From Actinomadura meyerae (lineage in GTDB: Bacteria > Actinomycetota > Actinomycetes > Streptosporangiales > Streptosporangiaceae): a DNA stretch of 64,000 nucleotides. Shown one piece after another: positions 24,715 through 33,028 of this stretch. The notes beneath the pieces are model-generated. The model was not told where the DNA came from. It worked only from the letters and a program-made list of their open reading frames with translations, and ran no database searches. Each line of letters begins with the position of its first letter. Within the stretch, counting starts at the first letter, position 1. The stretch is from the NCBI RefSeq assembly GCF_900188445.1, contig NZ_FZOR01000025.1:62001-126000 (forward strand), in the 5' to 3' direction. The position numbers and the translations under genes were made by a program.

Positions 24715-25152
24715 TCAGCGCTTGAGGGACTTGAGGGTGCGGAGCAGGTCGCGGGTCTCGTGGCGGCGGTTCCAGGCGATGGCGGCGAAGACGACCGCGA
24801 ACGCGGCGGGCATGAGGCCCCAGGCCGGGTCGAGCACCAGCAGGTGGGTGGTGATGGCGCCGGCCATCAGTCCGATGAGCCCCGTGGCGGCGAGCCCGGC
24901 CAGGCGCGGGATCAGCAGCCCGATGGCGCCGGAGACCTCGACGATGCCGGTGACGTACCGGAACCACTGGCCCCAGCCGATCAGCTCGAAGGACTCGACG
25001 GCGTCGGCCTGGCCGACGAGCTTGGGCAGCCCGGAGGCGATCAGCAGGAACGCGGCGAGCAGGATCTGCGGCCCCCACAGCACCTTGCGAAGCGTCGTGC
25101 CGCGGTCAGCGGCGGCGGAGGCGATCGGGCTCTGAACGGTCTGAGCGGTCAT
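24715..25152 (-). CDS. DoxX-family membrane protein
   Basis: A 145-aa protein with four hydrophobic helices. The DoxX signature is visible: ILLAAFLLIASGLPKLVG in helix one, then WGQWFRYVTGIVEVSGAIGLLIPRLAGLAATGLIGLMAGA. DoxX-like proteins are small membrane partners in redox or thiol-stress complexes in actinobacteria. No SseA- or SodA-type partner is adjacent, although a split superoxide dismutase lies 11 kb away. The role here is unknown. Confidence 0.87.
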   Translation of the reverse strand: MTAQTVQSPIASAAADRGTTLRKVLWGPQILLAAFLLIASGLPKLVGQADAVESFELIGWGQWFRYVTGIVEVSGAIGLLIPRLAGLAATGLIGLMAGAITTHLLVLDPAWGLMPAAFAVVFAAIAWNRRHETRDLLRTLKSLKR

Positions 25153-25276
25153 GGCGGTGGTCCTTCCATGCGGTGCGTCTCATCGGCCTTCACTTACGCG
25201 TCGCACGGCTCCCGGCCGGATCGACATCCCGCCCGACTTTTCTTCAAGATTTTTTCTGCGAGTTCATCACCCCAGG

Positions 25277-26017
25277 TCAGAGCGGTGACTCGGGAAGAGT
25301 CGCGGGCACGCGGAAGCCGCGGAAGGTGACCTCTCGGCGGGGTTCGAAGCCCAGGTGCTCGTAGAGGGCCGCCGCGCCGGTGTTGTCCGCCGCCACGTGG
25401 AGGAAGGGGCGGTCGCCTCGGGACGCGATGCGGGCCGCCAGTGCGCGGATCAGGTGGGCGGCGTGGCCTCGGCCGCGTGCCTCGGGCGCCGTGCAGACGG
25501 AGCTGATCTCCGTCCAGCCGGGCGGGCGGAGCCGTTCGCCCGCCATCGCCACCAGGGCGCCGTTGTCGCGGACGCCGAGGTAGGTGCCGAGTTCGCGGGT
25601 GCGCGGCCGGAACGGCCCCGGGCGGGTGCGCGCGACGAGGTCCAGCATCTCCGGTACGTCGTGCTCGCCCAGTTCGACCACGGCGGGGCCCGTCTCGGGG
25701 ACGGCCCCGTCCGGCCAGACCATCTGCAGGCCGTCCAGGACGAAGACGGGCTCCCAGTCCGGCGGAGGGACGGCCGGGTTGCTGAACATGTCGGCGAAGC
25801 CGCCGGGGCCGAGCAGGCGCGCGAGGTCGGCCCAGTCGGACGCGGCCGGGTCGGCGGGCACGGCGCAGAAGGTCGCGACGTCCGGGAGGTAGGTGGCGGC
25901 CTTGCCCGCGCGGCGGGATAGGTGCGCGTGGTGACCGCGGAGCGATGCGCCCACGGGGTCGTCGAGCGCGGTGTTGTCGAGCGCGGGGTCGTCGAGAGCG
26001 GTGTCGTCGGGATTCAT
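25277..26017 (-). CDS. GNAT-family N-acetyltransferase
   Basis: A 246-aa protein. The C-terminal GNAT domain (about 115-246) has GVRDNGALVAMAGERL, the strand SSVCTAPEARGRGHAAHLIRAL that holds the acetyl-CoA-binding R/Q-x-x-G-x-G/A loop, and the closing HVAADNTGAAALYEHLGFEPRRE. The N-terminal half resembles the extension of FR47-like acetyltransferases. The first 20 residues are an imperfect repeat (DDTALDDPALDNTALDDP) from a short DNA tandem repeat, so the true start could be slightly downstream. Substrate unknown. Confidence 0.88.
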   Translation of the reverse strand: MNPDDTALDDPALDNTALDDPVGASLRGHHAHLSRRAGKAATYLPDVATFCAVPADPAASDWADLARLLGPGGFADMFSNPAVPPPDWEPVFVLDGLQMVWPDGAVPETGPAVVELGEHDVPEMLDLVARTRPGPFRPRTRELGTYLGVRDNGALVAMAGERLRPPGWTEISSVCTAPEARGRGHAAHLIRALAARIASRGDRPFLHVAADNTGAAALYEHLGFEPRREVTFRGFRVPATLPESPL

Positions 26018-26035
26018 GCGGTCCGGGAGTCTGTA

Positions 26036-26803
26036 CTACTTGGACGGGGTGTAAGGCGGTGCCACGCCCCAGCCCCAGTGGGGCATGGGCGCTTCCAGGG
26101 GCGGCTTGGCGCCGGGCTGGGAGTTGGCGAGGGCGATGCGCGTGCCCCACTCGATGTAGGAGGCGAACGCGGCGCGGAACTCGGGGTCGTCCGGGAGGCC
26201 GACCTCGTCGGCCGCGTCCATCAGGAGGGAGACCCAGCGGCGGCGCTGCGCCTCGGTGATGCCGCGGCCCAGGTGCTGGCGGACCATGTGGTGGTAGCCG
26301 CCGCGCTCCCGGCTGTAGCGCTCCGGGCCGCGGAACACCTCGCTCAGCCAGAGCGCCACCCATTTGGGGTGGTCCGGGGCCATGTGCTCGAAGAGCGGGA
26401 GGAGCAGGTCGTCCTTGAGGACGCTCGTGTAGAAGACCTCGGTGAGGCGCTCGAACGCCTCGGTCCCGCCCGCCCAGTCGTACATCGTCGGGACGGACGA
26501 CCCGGCACCGGCCACCGGCGTCCGCTCGTAGTGCCGCATCTCCTCGATGTCCTGCACGTACGGCTTGATCTCGGCGAAGAAGGCCGGGAAGTGCTCGCCG
26601 CCGCGGAAGCCCCGCATGTGGTCATCGGCGGACGTCCAGCAGATGCGCAGGATGTAGGAGGACGGTTCCTCGACGCACCGCGACAGCTCGTAGTCGACGC
26701 ACTGGGGCGCTGCCGAGAGCGGGACGGACGCGCGCGCGTAGGCGGCCTCGAACTCGTCGGCGCGGTCCGGTTCGATGCGGTAGCGGATGTATTCGACGAT
26801 CAC
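26036..26803 (-). CDS. Truncated haemoglobin (group II) fused to an antibiotic-biosynthesis-monooxygenase domain
   Basis: About 255 aa from GTG 26803 (behind a GGGGGT stretch; TTG 26836 and ATG 26833 would overlap an inverted repeat). Residues about 1-90 form an ABM ferredoxin-like domain (VEYIRYRIEPDRADEFEAAY, CVDYELSRCVEEPSSYILRICW, FPAFFAEIKPYV). Residues about 105-250 form a group II truncated globin (TMYDWAGGTEAFERLTEVFY, PKWVALWLSEVFRG, GGYHHMVRQHLGRGITEAQRRRW). An ABM-trHb chimera of this kind has been described from Streptomyces avermitilis. A role in peroxide or NO chemistry with an unknown aromatic substrate is inferred. Confidence 0.9.
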   Translation of the reverse strand: MIVEYIRYRIEPDRADEFEAAYARASVPLSAAPQCVDYELSRCVEEPSSYILRICWTSADDHMRGFRGGEHFPAFFAEIKPYVQDIEEMRHYERTPVAGAGSSVPTMYDWAGGTEAFERLTEVFYTSVLKDDLLLPLFEHMAPDHPKWVALWLSEVFRGPERYSRERGGYHHMVRQHLGRGITEAQRRRWVSLLMDAADEVGLPDDPEFRAAFASYIEWGTRIALANSQPGAKPPLEAPMPHWGWGVAPPYTPSK

Positions 26804-26821
26804 GGGACCCCCAGGGCGCTT

Positions 26822-26860
26822 CGGTCGGATCATCAATGTAATCCTGTAATCATCCGACCG
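26822..26860. promoter_or_regulatory. Inverted repeat upstream of ABM-haemoglobin gene
   Basis: CGGTCGGAT (26822-26830) and ATCCGACCG (26852-26860) are perfect arms around an AT-rich 21-bp centre containing the direct repeat TGTAATCC / TGTAATCA. Candidate operator and promoter. Confidence 0.55.
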
Positions 26861-26872
26861 GAAGCGGAAGGC

Positions 26873-27352
26873 TCAATCCCGTGCGGCCGAGCGGCGGCGC
26901 AACCGGCCCACTTCGAGGGCCAGGTACGCGGCGAGCACGACGACGGCGGCGGACTCCAGGGCGAGCGAGACCTTGATGACCGTCCGGTAGCCGCCCTCCT
27001 GGTAGCCGAACAGCGTGCCGGTCTCGCTGATCATGAGACCGATGATGGTGCCCGCCGAGAGGACGATCCCGCCGAGCGCCAGGAGCCCGTACGCCGCCCG
27101 CCCGATCGCCGGAGCCGACCTGATCCCCGGCAGCCAGCCGAGCGGGGCCATGAGCAGGAGCCCGAGCGCGACCGCCCCGGCGAAGTTGAGCAGGAACAGC
27201 CAGCCGATGGTCGGGACGTCGCGGTAGCCGTCCGCGAGGTACTCGTACAGGTGGATCGCGCCGACGCCGAACAGGAGCAGGGCGCCGGTGAGGCGCAGCA
27301 GCTCATGCATGGCGCTCGTGCGCGTGCCGTGACGTGCCGTCGTAGTGTTCAT
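26873..27352 (-). CDS. Four-helix membrane protein, unknown
   Basis: A 159-aa protein from ATG 27352. It has four predicted membrane segments (LLRLTGALLLFGVGAIHLYEYL, TIGWLFLLNFAGAVALGLLLMAP, YGLLALGGIVLSAGTIIGLM and VSLALESAAVVVLAAYLAL, each approximate). His-Leu-Tyr-Glu-Tyr in the first helix and Glu in the last could bind a metal or haem. It resembles uncharacterised membrane proteins that accompany secreted-repeat lipoproteins and is followed, co-directionally, by the haemoglobin fusion. It begins 8 bases after the lipoprotein stop, so they are probably one transcript. Confidence 0.75.
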   Translation of the reverse strand: MNTTTARHGTRTSAMHELLRLTGALLLFGVGAIHLYEYLADGYRDVPTIGWLFLLNFAGAVALGLLLMAPLGWLPGIRSAPAIGRAAYGLLALGGIVLSAGTIIGLMISETGTLFGYQEGGYRTVIKVSLALESAAVVVLAAYLALEVGRLRRRSAARD

Positions 27353-27360
27353 CGCGCCGC

Positions 27361-27939
27361 CTACTTGGTGACCGCGCTGCCGGACGGCGACAGCACGAAC
27401 CACTTGGCTCCGAACTGGTCGAGCCCCTGCCCCTGGGTGCTGCCGGCGGTGGTGCCGTCCGGCGCGTAGTAGTAGAGGGGGTGCCCGGCATAGCTGACCT
27501 GCGTCGTCCCGTCGCTGCGCTTGGTGGTGCCCAGCTTGGACGCGTCCACTCCGGACCCCGGCTTGGGTGACGCGCTGGTCGTGGCGGGCGGCCACACCGA
27601 CGCGCACGCGTCCGCGCAGGACGACTTGTCCCCCTGGTCCTTCTCGAACAGGTAGACCGTCCGGCCCTGCCCGTCGACCAGGATCTGGCCGAGGTTCCCG
27701 GTGTTCGCCGTCTTGATGGTCCCGCCGGACGCGCCGCCCGTGGGGGCCGCCGAGGACGCGGGCGGCTGGTAGCCCGATCCCGACCCGTCCGAGGACCCGC
27801 CGCCCCCGCCGCACCCGGCGGCCGCCGCGAGCGCTCCGGCCGCCGCCAGCAGGGCCGCCGAGGAGGCGTTCCGGCGCCACCGCGACGGATGATCTTTCCT
27901 GGACGGACGGCCCGTGCCGCCCGGCAATGTCTGAAGCAT
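27361..27939 (-). CDS. Lipoprotein with COG4315 secreted repeats
   Basis: About 192 aa from ATG 27939, which has GGGAGG upstream. A basic N-terminus and hydrophobic stretch end in the lipobox LAAAAGC (Cys near 43), followed by a Gly/Ser-rich spacer. The rest holds two copies of the COG4315 (Lipoprotein_15) repeat, each with a strand, a YLFEKD- or YYYAPD-type motif and G-x-x-W; the first also has the pair CADACASVWPP. The family is widespread and its function is not established; electron-transfer or cell-surface roles have been suggested. Upstream frames to 28233 are not used. Confidence 0.88.
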   Translation of the reverse strand: MLQTLPGGTGRPSRKDHPSRWRRNASSAALLAAAGALAAAAGCGGGGGSSDGSGSGYQPPASSAAPTGGASGGTIKTANTGNLGQILVDGQGRTVYLFEKDQGDKSSCADACASVWPPATTSASPKPGSGVDASKLGTTKRSDGTTQVSYAGHPLYYYAPDGTTAGSTQGQGLDQFGAKWFVLSPSGSAVTK

Positions 27940-28098
27940 GCGCAACCTCCCCCGCAAGGCCCGTCGACGGTCTCCCGTGACCCCTTCCGGGGCGGCGGTA
28001 CCCGTGCTCGCGCCGGGCGAACGGGCCGGGTCGCAGGCGTTACCCGCCCTTTCTCGCCCTTTCCCGTAAAGCGTGGAATCGGTGGCTTCGTGAAGTAT

Positions 28099-28143
28099 GT
28101 CCGGCGGGACGGCCGTGAGCGGCTCGCGGCCGTCCCGCCGGAC
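28099..28143 (-). terminator. Strong terminator after the copC gene
   Basis: Perfect 17-bp stem (28099-28115 pairing with 28127-28143) with an 11-base loop, 9 bases past the copC stop on the minus strand. Confidence 0.85.
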
Positions 28144-28151
28144 GGGGCGGG

Positions 28152-28700
28152 TCAGTCCTGCGCGGAGGAGCGGCGGAGCCAGGCGGCCGCGCCGCCCGCC
28201 GCCGCGACGACCAGCGCGATCAGGCCGATCCACAACCAGCCGGACGAGCCGCCCGAGTCGTCACCGGTGGTGGTCGCGGCCTGGCTGGTCGCCGGCGCGG
28301 GCGCCGGGGCCGCGGAACCCCCGGAGTCGCTCGGCGACCCCTTCACGGTGAAGGTGTAGGTGCCCTCGACGGGGTGCCCGTCGGCGGAGACGACCCGCCA
28401 CCCCACCGTGTACTTCCCGGCGGGCAGCGCACCGCTGACCGCCTGGGTGACCTTGTTGTCGACCGCCCGCGGCGACCCCGCCTGGTGCTGGGCGCCCGAG
28501 GCGTCCGTCACCACCACGCGCGGCAGCCGCACCGGGTCGGTGTAGGTCAGGACGATCTCGGACGGCGCCGCGACCGTCGCGTCCTTCTCGGGGCTGGCGG
28601 ACGTCAGCGCGGTGTGGGCGGAGGCCGGTGCCGCGGTCAGGGCCAGGGCCGTCCCGGCGGCGAGCAGCCCGGCCGCCAGGCGTCGCATCATCGTGATCAT
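28152..28700 (-). CDS. copC: CopC-domain copper-binding protein with C-terminal anchor
   Basis: A 182-aa exported protein. A signal peptide (MRRLAAGLLAAGTALALTAAPASA) leaves His as the first mature residue, as in Cu(II)-binding CopC. The CopC beta-barrel follows (HTALTSASPEKDA, PRVVVTDASG, YTVGWRVVSADGHPVEGTYTFTV) with the conserved DGHP. A Ser/Ala linker and a C-terminal membrane helix with Arg-rich tail anchor it. It overlaps the upstream YcnI-like gene by ATGA, so the two copper proteins are coupled. Confidence 0.92.
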   Translation of the reverse strand: MITMMRRLAAGLLAAGTALALTAAPASAHTALTSASPEKDATVAAPSEIVLTYTDPVRLPRVVVTDASGAQHQAGSPRAVDNKVTQAVSGALPAGKYTVGWRVVSADGHPVEGTYTFTVKGSPSDSGGSAAPAPAPATSQAATTTGDDSGGSSGWLWIGLIALVVAAAGGAAAWLRRSSAQD

Positions 28701-29401
28701 GCCCGGCTCCGGGCGCGGCTCAGGCCGTAGCCGCCGAGGGCGAGGCCGGCGGCGCCGACGGCGATGCCGATGCCGCCGAGGAGCCTGGCCGTCCCGTCGC
28801 CGGACGAGGCGGTGGCCTCCAGGGGCTTCCGCTGGGCGGTCAGGCCGACGGTGGCCGCGCTCCCCTTCGGGGTGAGCTGGAGTGTCGGCGCCGGGTGCTC
28901 GGGTTCGGCGGCGCCCTCGACGGGCGCCTCCTCCCACTTGACGACCTCGCCGTTGGAGTACGTCTGGTCGGCCTTGAACACCATCTGGTCGGTGTCGGTC
29001 GGCAGCGGGCCCATGGAGACGTCGAACTCCTCGAACTGCCCGGCCTCGATCTTGCCGCCCGTCCAGGTGATGGTGGTGACGGCCTCGGTCAGCTCGCCGC
29101 CGTGCGACTTGATCGGCTTCGCCAGCTTCGACTTCTCCGCCTTCACCGTCCAGCCCGGGGTGGGCCGGACGGACACCGACGAGAGCGGGTGGTCGGCCGG
29201 CAGGTGCACGACGACCTTGGTCGTGGCGGCGTTGTCGCGCTCGTTCGGCACCCGGAAGGAGACCTTGGCGTACGAGCCCTGCTCGGCGGTCTTCGGGTTG
29301 GCGGTGACGTGCGCGGACGCGGCCGTGGCCGCGCCGAGCAGCGAGACGGCGGTGAGGGAGACGACGGCGCCGGCGCGGCGCGCGGGCACGGTGAAGGACA
29401 T
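28697..29401 (-). CDS. YcnI-like DUF1775 copper-associated membrane protein
   Basis: A 234-aa protein with a signal peptide ending before His (AHVTANPKTAEQGSYAKV), the N-terminal His of DUF1775 domains that in YcnI binds Cu(II). The DUF1775 domain (about 31-170) includes FRVPNERDNAATTKVVVHLP, RPTPGWTVKAEK and FEEFDVSMGPLP. A C-terminal helix (GGIGIAVGAAGLALGGYGLS) and Arg tail anchor it outside the membrane. It is co-transcribed with copC; together they probably scavenge or buffer extracytoplasmic copper. Confidence 0.9.
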   Translation of the reverse strand: MSFTVPARRAGAVVSLTAVSLLGAATAASAHVTANPKTAEQGSYAKVSFRVPNERDNAATTKVVVHLPADHPLSSVSVRPTPGWTVKAEKSKLAKPIKSHGGELTEAVTTITWTGGKIEAGQFEEFDVSMGPLPTDTDQMVFKADQTYSNGEVVKWEEAPVEGAAEPEHPAPTLQLTPKGSAATVGLTAQRKPLEATASSGDGTARLLGGIGIAVGAAGLALGGYGLSRARSRA

Positions 29402-29480
29402 GGGGGAACTCCGTTCGAGTCGTACGGGAAGAGCCGGAAGCGCCGCGGATCGGCGTCCGGTGACGTACGGCGCGTGCGCG

Positions 29481-30215
29481 TCAGATGTGCGCGAGCGCCC
29501 TCGAACGGAGCGGGGGACCCCGCCGGACGACCTCGTACCGCAGCGCGCGGTCGACGGCGGGGACGGCGGCCGGCTCCGGGGCCGGGACGACCGGGCGCGG
29601 CGGCCCGGCCGGTTCGACGGCGAGCAGGGCGAGGAGCAGCCGGACGGGGCGGTCGGCGGCCGCGGCGACCCGGCGGGCCATGCTCCACACGGACCGCTCG
29701 CCGCGCCGCAGCCACCAGGCGGCGACGAGCGCGGCGACGCAGTGCGCGAGCGTCATGACCAGCCCGTCGGCGCCGTGCGCGGCGGGCATCGCGTGCGTCG
29801 CGGCGACGTCGGGCATCCCGGCGACATGGGGCATCCCGGCGGCATGGGCCATGGACGCGGCGCCGGGCATGGGCGTCCCGCCCGGCATGGCGGTGCCGCC
29901 CGGCATCGCGGCGTGCGCCGCCGGGCCGTGCCCGGCCATGGAGTGCGCGGCGGGGCCGGCGGCGGCCGTGAACAGCGTGTGCAGCGCGAACTGCCCGCCG
30001 AGGAGGCCGCCCAGGATCGTGCCGAGGGACCGCTCGTGGCCCGCCAGCACCAGGGTCACGGCGGCGACCGCGCCGAAGCCCAGCATCCCCGCCCAGAACG
30101 GGACCGGGGCCCCGCCCGCGAGGACGTGCCCGAGCACCGCCAGCGCGACGCACACGGTGGCGAACACCACCGCGCGTGCGGCGCGCGACAGGGGCTGCGG
30201 GGAACGCTCCGGCAT
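29481..30215 (-). CDS. Met/His-rich polytopic membrane protein, probable copper handling
   Basis: A 244-aa protein with three N-terminal membrane segments (about 12-34, 38-58, 64-85), a 55-residue loop (about 90-145) in which Met, His, Pro, Gly and Ala make up nearly all positions (repeats of AMPGGT, MAHAAGMPH), and a fourth helix near 150-170. Met/His-rich extracellular loops are a hallmark of Cu(I)/Cu(II) acquisition proteins. With YcnI-like and CopC genes directly downstream on the same strand, a copper uptake role is inferred. No named family recognised. Confidence 0.75.
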   Translation of the reverse strand: MPERSPQPLSRAARAVVFATVCVALAVLGHVLAGGAPVPFWAGMLGFGAVAAVTLVLAGHERSLGTILGGLLGGQFALHTLFTAAAGPAAHSMAGHGPAAHAAMPGGTAMPGGTPMPGAASMAHAAGMPHVAGMPDVAATHAMPAAHGADGLVMTLAHCVAALVAAWWLRRGERSVWSMARRVAAAADRPVRLLLALLAVEPAGPPRPVVPAPEPAAVPAVDRALRYEVVRRGPPLRSRALAHI

Positions 30216-30279
30216 GACGGCACCATCGTCCCACCACCGTCCCGGGGTGTGCAGCCGACCCCGGAGATCTCGCCAACAC

Positions 30280-30326
30280 GCCCAACATCTTGGGGTTGCA
30301 CATTGATCGTCAACTAGATGTAGGGT
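30280..30326 (+). promoter_or_regulatory. Two NrdR-like boxes in the nrdAB promoter
   Basis: Box 1 GCCCAACATCTTGGGG (30280-30295) and box 2 (30311-30326, complement reads ACCCTACATCTAGTTG) share CCN(A/T)ACATCT(A/T)G. Their starts are 31 bp apart, three helical turns, the arrangement known for NrdR, the ATP-cone repressor of ribonucleotide reductase operons. Confidence 0.65.
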
Positions 30327-30334
30327 TCAACCCC

Positions 30335-30545
30335 GTGCTGGTTCGCCCCCGCCGCCCGGCGGCGGGGGCGTCGTAAGAGGGAACCCGGTGCGAGTCCGGG
30401 ACTGCCCCGCAGCGGTGAGCGGGAACGACCGCCGTCATGTGCACTGGGCCCGGCCGGGCCTGGGAAGCGACGGCCGGTAGGACGCCTCGGAAGAGCTCGT
30501 GCGAGCTCGGACGGGCGGTGCCCGCGAGTCCGAAGACCTGCCCGC
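30335..30545 (+). ncRNA. Cobalamin (B12) riboswitch
   Basis: The region contains the conserved cobalamin-riboswitch segments in order: GGTGCGAGTCCGGGACTGCC then CCGCAGCGGTGAGC (30387-30420), GTGCACTGGGC (30438-30448), CCTGGGAAGCGACGGC (about 30459-30474) and the B12 box GCGAGTCCGAAGACCTGCCC (30524-30543). Between it and the nrdA start, CCCTCCGCGAG (from about 30617) can pair with CTCGCGAGGGG holding the Shine-Dalgarno, suggesting control of translation. In Streptomyces, class Ia nrdABS is known to be shut off by B12 through such a switch. Confidence 0.93.
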
Positions 30546-30650
30546 ACGCTGTTCGTCCAGGGCCTCGCGGGTGGGCCGGGGCGGAGCGCGGCATGCCGCC
30601 GCGTCCCGTTCGCATGCCCTCCGCGAGGCGGCTCGCGAGGGGAGAAGCAC

Positions 30651-33005
30651 GTGACACACGGGGCATCGGTGGTGGCCGAGACGCCGGCCGCCGGGGGCAC
30701 CGCCGCGGAAGGCGCCGGGGGCACCGCCGCGGAGGGCATCGCCGCGGAGGTCGAGGCCGCCTGCGCCGGGATACCGGACGTGGCGGCGGGACGGGTGCTG
30801 GCCGCCGTCCGCTCCGGCGAGGGGCTGGACGCGGCGGCGCTGCGGGATCTCGCGATCACCGAGGCCGCCGCCCTGGTCGCCGCCGAGCCCGGGTACTCCA
30901 GGGTCGCCGCGCGGCTGCTCGGCGCCCGGATCCGGGAGGAGGCCGCGTCCGCGGGGGTCACCTCGTTCGCCGGCTCGGTCGCCGCCGCGCACCGCGAGGG
31001 CCTGCTGGCGGACGAGCCCGCCGCGTTCGTCGCCGCCAACGCCGACGCGCTGGACGCGCTCATCGACGACGGCGCCGACGACCGGTTCGAGTACTTCGGG
31101 CTCCGCACCCTCTACGACCGGTACCTGCTGAGGCATCCGCGCTCGCGGCTCGTCCTGGAGCGCCCGCAGCACTTCCTGCTGCGCGTGGCGTGCGGGCTCG
31201 CCGGCACGGTGGACGAGGCGGCGGAGCTGTACGGCCTGCTCAGCACGCTGTCGTACCTGCCGAGCTCGCCGACGCTGTTCAACTCGGCGGCGCGCCGCCC
31301 GCAGCTCTCGTCGTGCTTCCTGCTCGACTCGCCGCGCGACGAGCTGGAGGGGATCTACGAGCGGTACGGGCAGGTCGCGCGGCTCAGCAAGTACGCGGGC
31401 GGCATCGGCATCTCGTGGACGCGGGTCCGGTCGCGGGGCTCGCTGATCCGCGGCACGAACGGGCATTCCAACGGCATCGTCCCGTGGCTGCGCACGCTGG
31501 ACGCGTCCGTCGCCGCCGTCAACCAGGGCGGCCGCCGCAAGGGCGCCGCCTGCGTGTACCTGGAGCCGTGGCACGCCGACGTCGAGGAGTTCCTCGAACT
31601 GCGCGACAACACGGGCGAGGACGCGCGCCGCACCCACAACCTCAACCTCGCCAACTGGATCCCCGACGAGTTCATGCGCCGTGTCGAGGACGACGCGGTG
31701 TGGTCGCTGTTCGACCCGAAGGAGGTCCCCGAGCTGGCCGACCTCTGGGGGGACGAGTTCGACGCGGCGTACCGGGCGGCGGAGCGGGACGGGCTGTTCG
31801 TCCGGCAGGTCCCGGCCCGCAAGCTGTACGGGCGGATGATGCGCACGCTCGCGGAGACGGGCAACGGGTGGATGACGTTCAAGGACGCCGCCAACCGCGC
31901 CTGCAACCAGACCTCCGACCCCGGCGGCCCGCCTGCGGAACGGCGGGTCGTCCATCTGTCCAACCTCTGCACCGAGATCCTCGAGGTGACGAGCGAGAGC
32001 GAGGCGGCGGTCTGCAACCTCGGGTCGGTGAACCTGGCGGCGCATGTGACGCCCGCCGGGGTCGACTGGGAGCGGCTCCGTTCCACGGTCCGCACCGCCG
32101 TGCGCTTCCTGGACCGCACCATCGACAAGGGCTACTACCCCACGCCGGAGGCGGAGAAGGCGAACCGCAAGTGGCGTCCGGTAGGGCTCGGCGTGATGGG
32201 TCTCGCGGACGTGTTCTTCACCCTGCGCCTGGCGTTCGACTCCGACGAGGCGCGCGCGCTGTCGACGCGCATCGCCGAGGAGATCGCGCTGGCCGCCTAC
32301 GGCGTGTCCGCCGACCTCGCCGCCGCGCACGGACCGCTCCCCGCCTACGGACTGACCCGCACCGCGCGCGGCAGCCTCCACCTGGACCACTTCCCGGACG
32401 CGGCGCCGACCCGTCCCGCCGAGTGGGCCGCGCTCCGGGAGCGCGTCGCCGCGGTCGGGCTCCGCAACTCGCTGCTGATCGCGATCGCGCCGACCGCGAC
32501 GATCGCGTCCATCGCGGGCTGCTACGAGTGCATCGAGCCGCAGGTGTCCAACCTGTTCAAGCGCGAGACGCTGTCCGGCGAGTTCCTGCAGGTCAACGGC
32601 TACCTGGTGGACGAGCTGAAGGCGCTCGGGCGGTGGACGCCGGAGGTCCGCGAGGCGATCAAGCGCGCCGACGGCTCCGTGCAGGGCCTCGTGGACCTCC
32701 CCGCCGAGACCCGCGCCCGCTACCGGACGGCCTGGGAGCTGCCGCAGAAGGCGCTCATCGACCTCGCCGCCGCCCGCACCCCCTACATCGACCAGTCGCA
32801 GTCGCTGAACCTGTTCATGGAGACTCCGACGATCGGCAAGCTCTCCTCGATGTACGCGTACGCGTGGCGCAGCGGGCTGAAGACCACGTACTACCTGCGC
32901 TCCCGCCCGGCGACGCGCATCGCGCAGACGACCGTCGCGTCCGCCGGCACGGCGGCGGCCGTGTGCTCCCTGGAGAACCCCGAGACCTGCGAGGCGTGCC
33001 AGTGA
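30651..33005 (+). CDS. nrdA: Ribonucleoside-diphosphate reductase class Ia, alpha subunit
   Basis: A 784-aa R1 protein from GTG 30651, preceded by GAGGGGAG. Catalytic residues are visible: Cys222 (SSCFLL) and Cys455 (AVCNLGSVNL) as the substrate-reducing pair, NLCTEI with Asn438, thiyl Cys440 and Glu442, the radical-relay Tyr-Tyr of KTTYYLR, and a C-terminal CEACQ redox tail. It reduces NDPs to dNDPs with nrdB. The N-terminus has a 24-bp tandem DNA repeat (30691-30738) encoding AGGTAAEG twice. Control by both the B12 riboswitch and NrdR is expected, with a class II enzyme elsewhere in the genome. Confidence 0.96.
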   Translation: MTHGASVVAETPAAGGTAAEGAGGTAAEGIAAEVEAACAGIPDVAAGRVLAAVRSGEGLDAAALRDLAITEAAALVAAEPGYSRVAARLLGARIREEAASAGVTSFAGSVAAAHREGLLADEPAAFVAANADALDALIDDGADDRFEYFGLRTLYDRYLLRHPRSRLVLERPQHFLLRVACGLAGTVDEAAELYGLLSTLSYLPSSPTLFNSAARRPQLSSCFLLDSPRDELEGIYERYGQVARLSKYAGGIGISWTRVRSRGSLIRGTNGHSNGIVPWLRTLDASVAAVNQGGRRKGAACVYLEPWHADVEEFLELRDNTGEDARRTHNLNLANWIPDEFMRRVEDDAVWSLFDPKEVPELADLWGDEFDAAYRAAERDGLFVRQVPARKLYGRMMRTLAETGNGWMTFKDAANRACNQTSDPGGPPAERRVVHLSNLCTEILEVTSESEAAVCNLGSVNLAAHVTPAGVDWERLRSTVRTAVRFLDRTIDKGYYPTPEAEKANRKWRPVGLGVMGLADVFFTLRLAFDSDEARALSTRIAEEIALAAYGVSADLAAAHGPLPAYGLTRTARGSLHLDHFPDAAPTRPAEWAALRERVAAVGLRNSLLIAIAPTATIASIAGCYECIEPQVSNLFKRETLSGEFLQVNGYLVDELKALGRWTPEVREAIKRADGSVQGLVDLPAETRARYRTAWELPQKALIDLAAARTPYIDQSQSLNLFMETPTIGKLSSMYAYAWRSGLKTTYYLRSRPATRIAQTTVASAGTAAAVCSLENPETCEACQ

Positions 33006-33028
33006 GCGCGCGAACGGAAGGACGCGGC

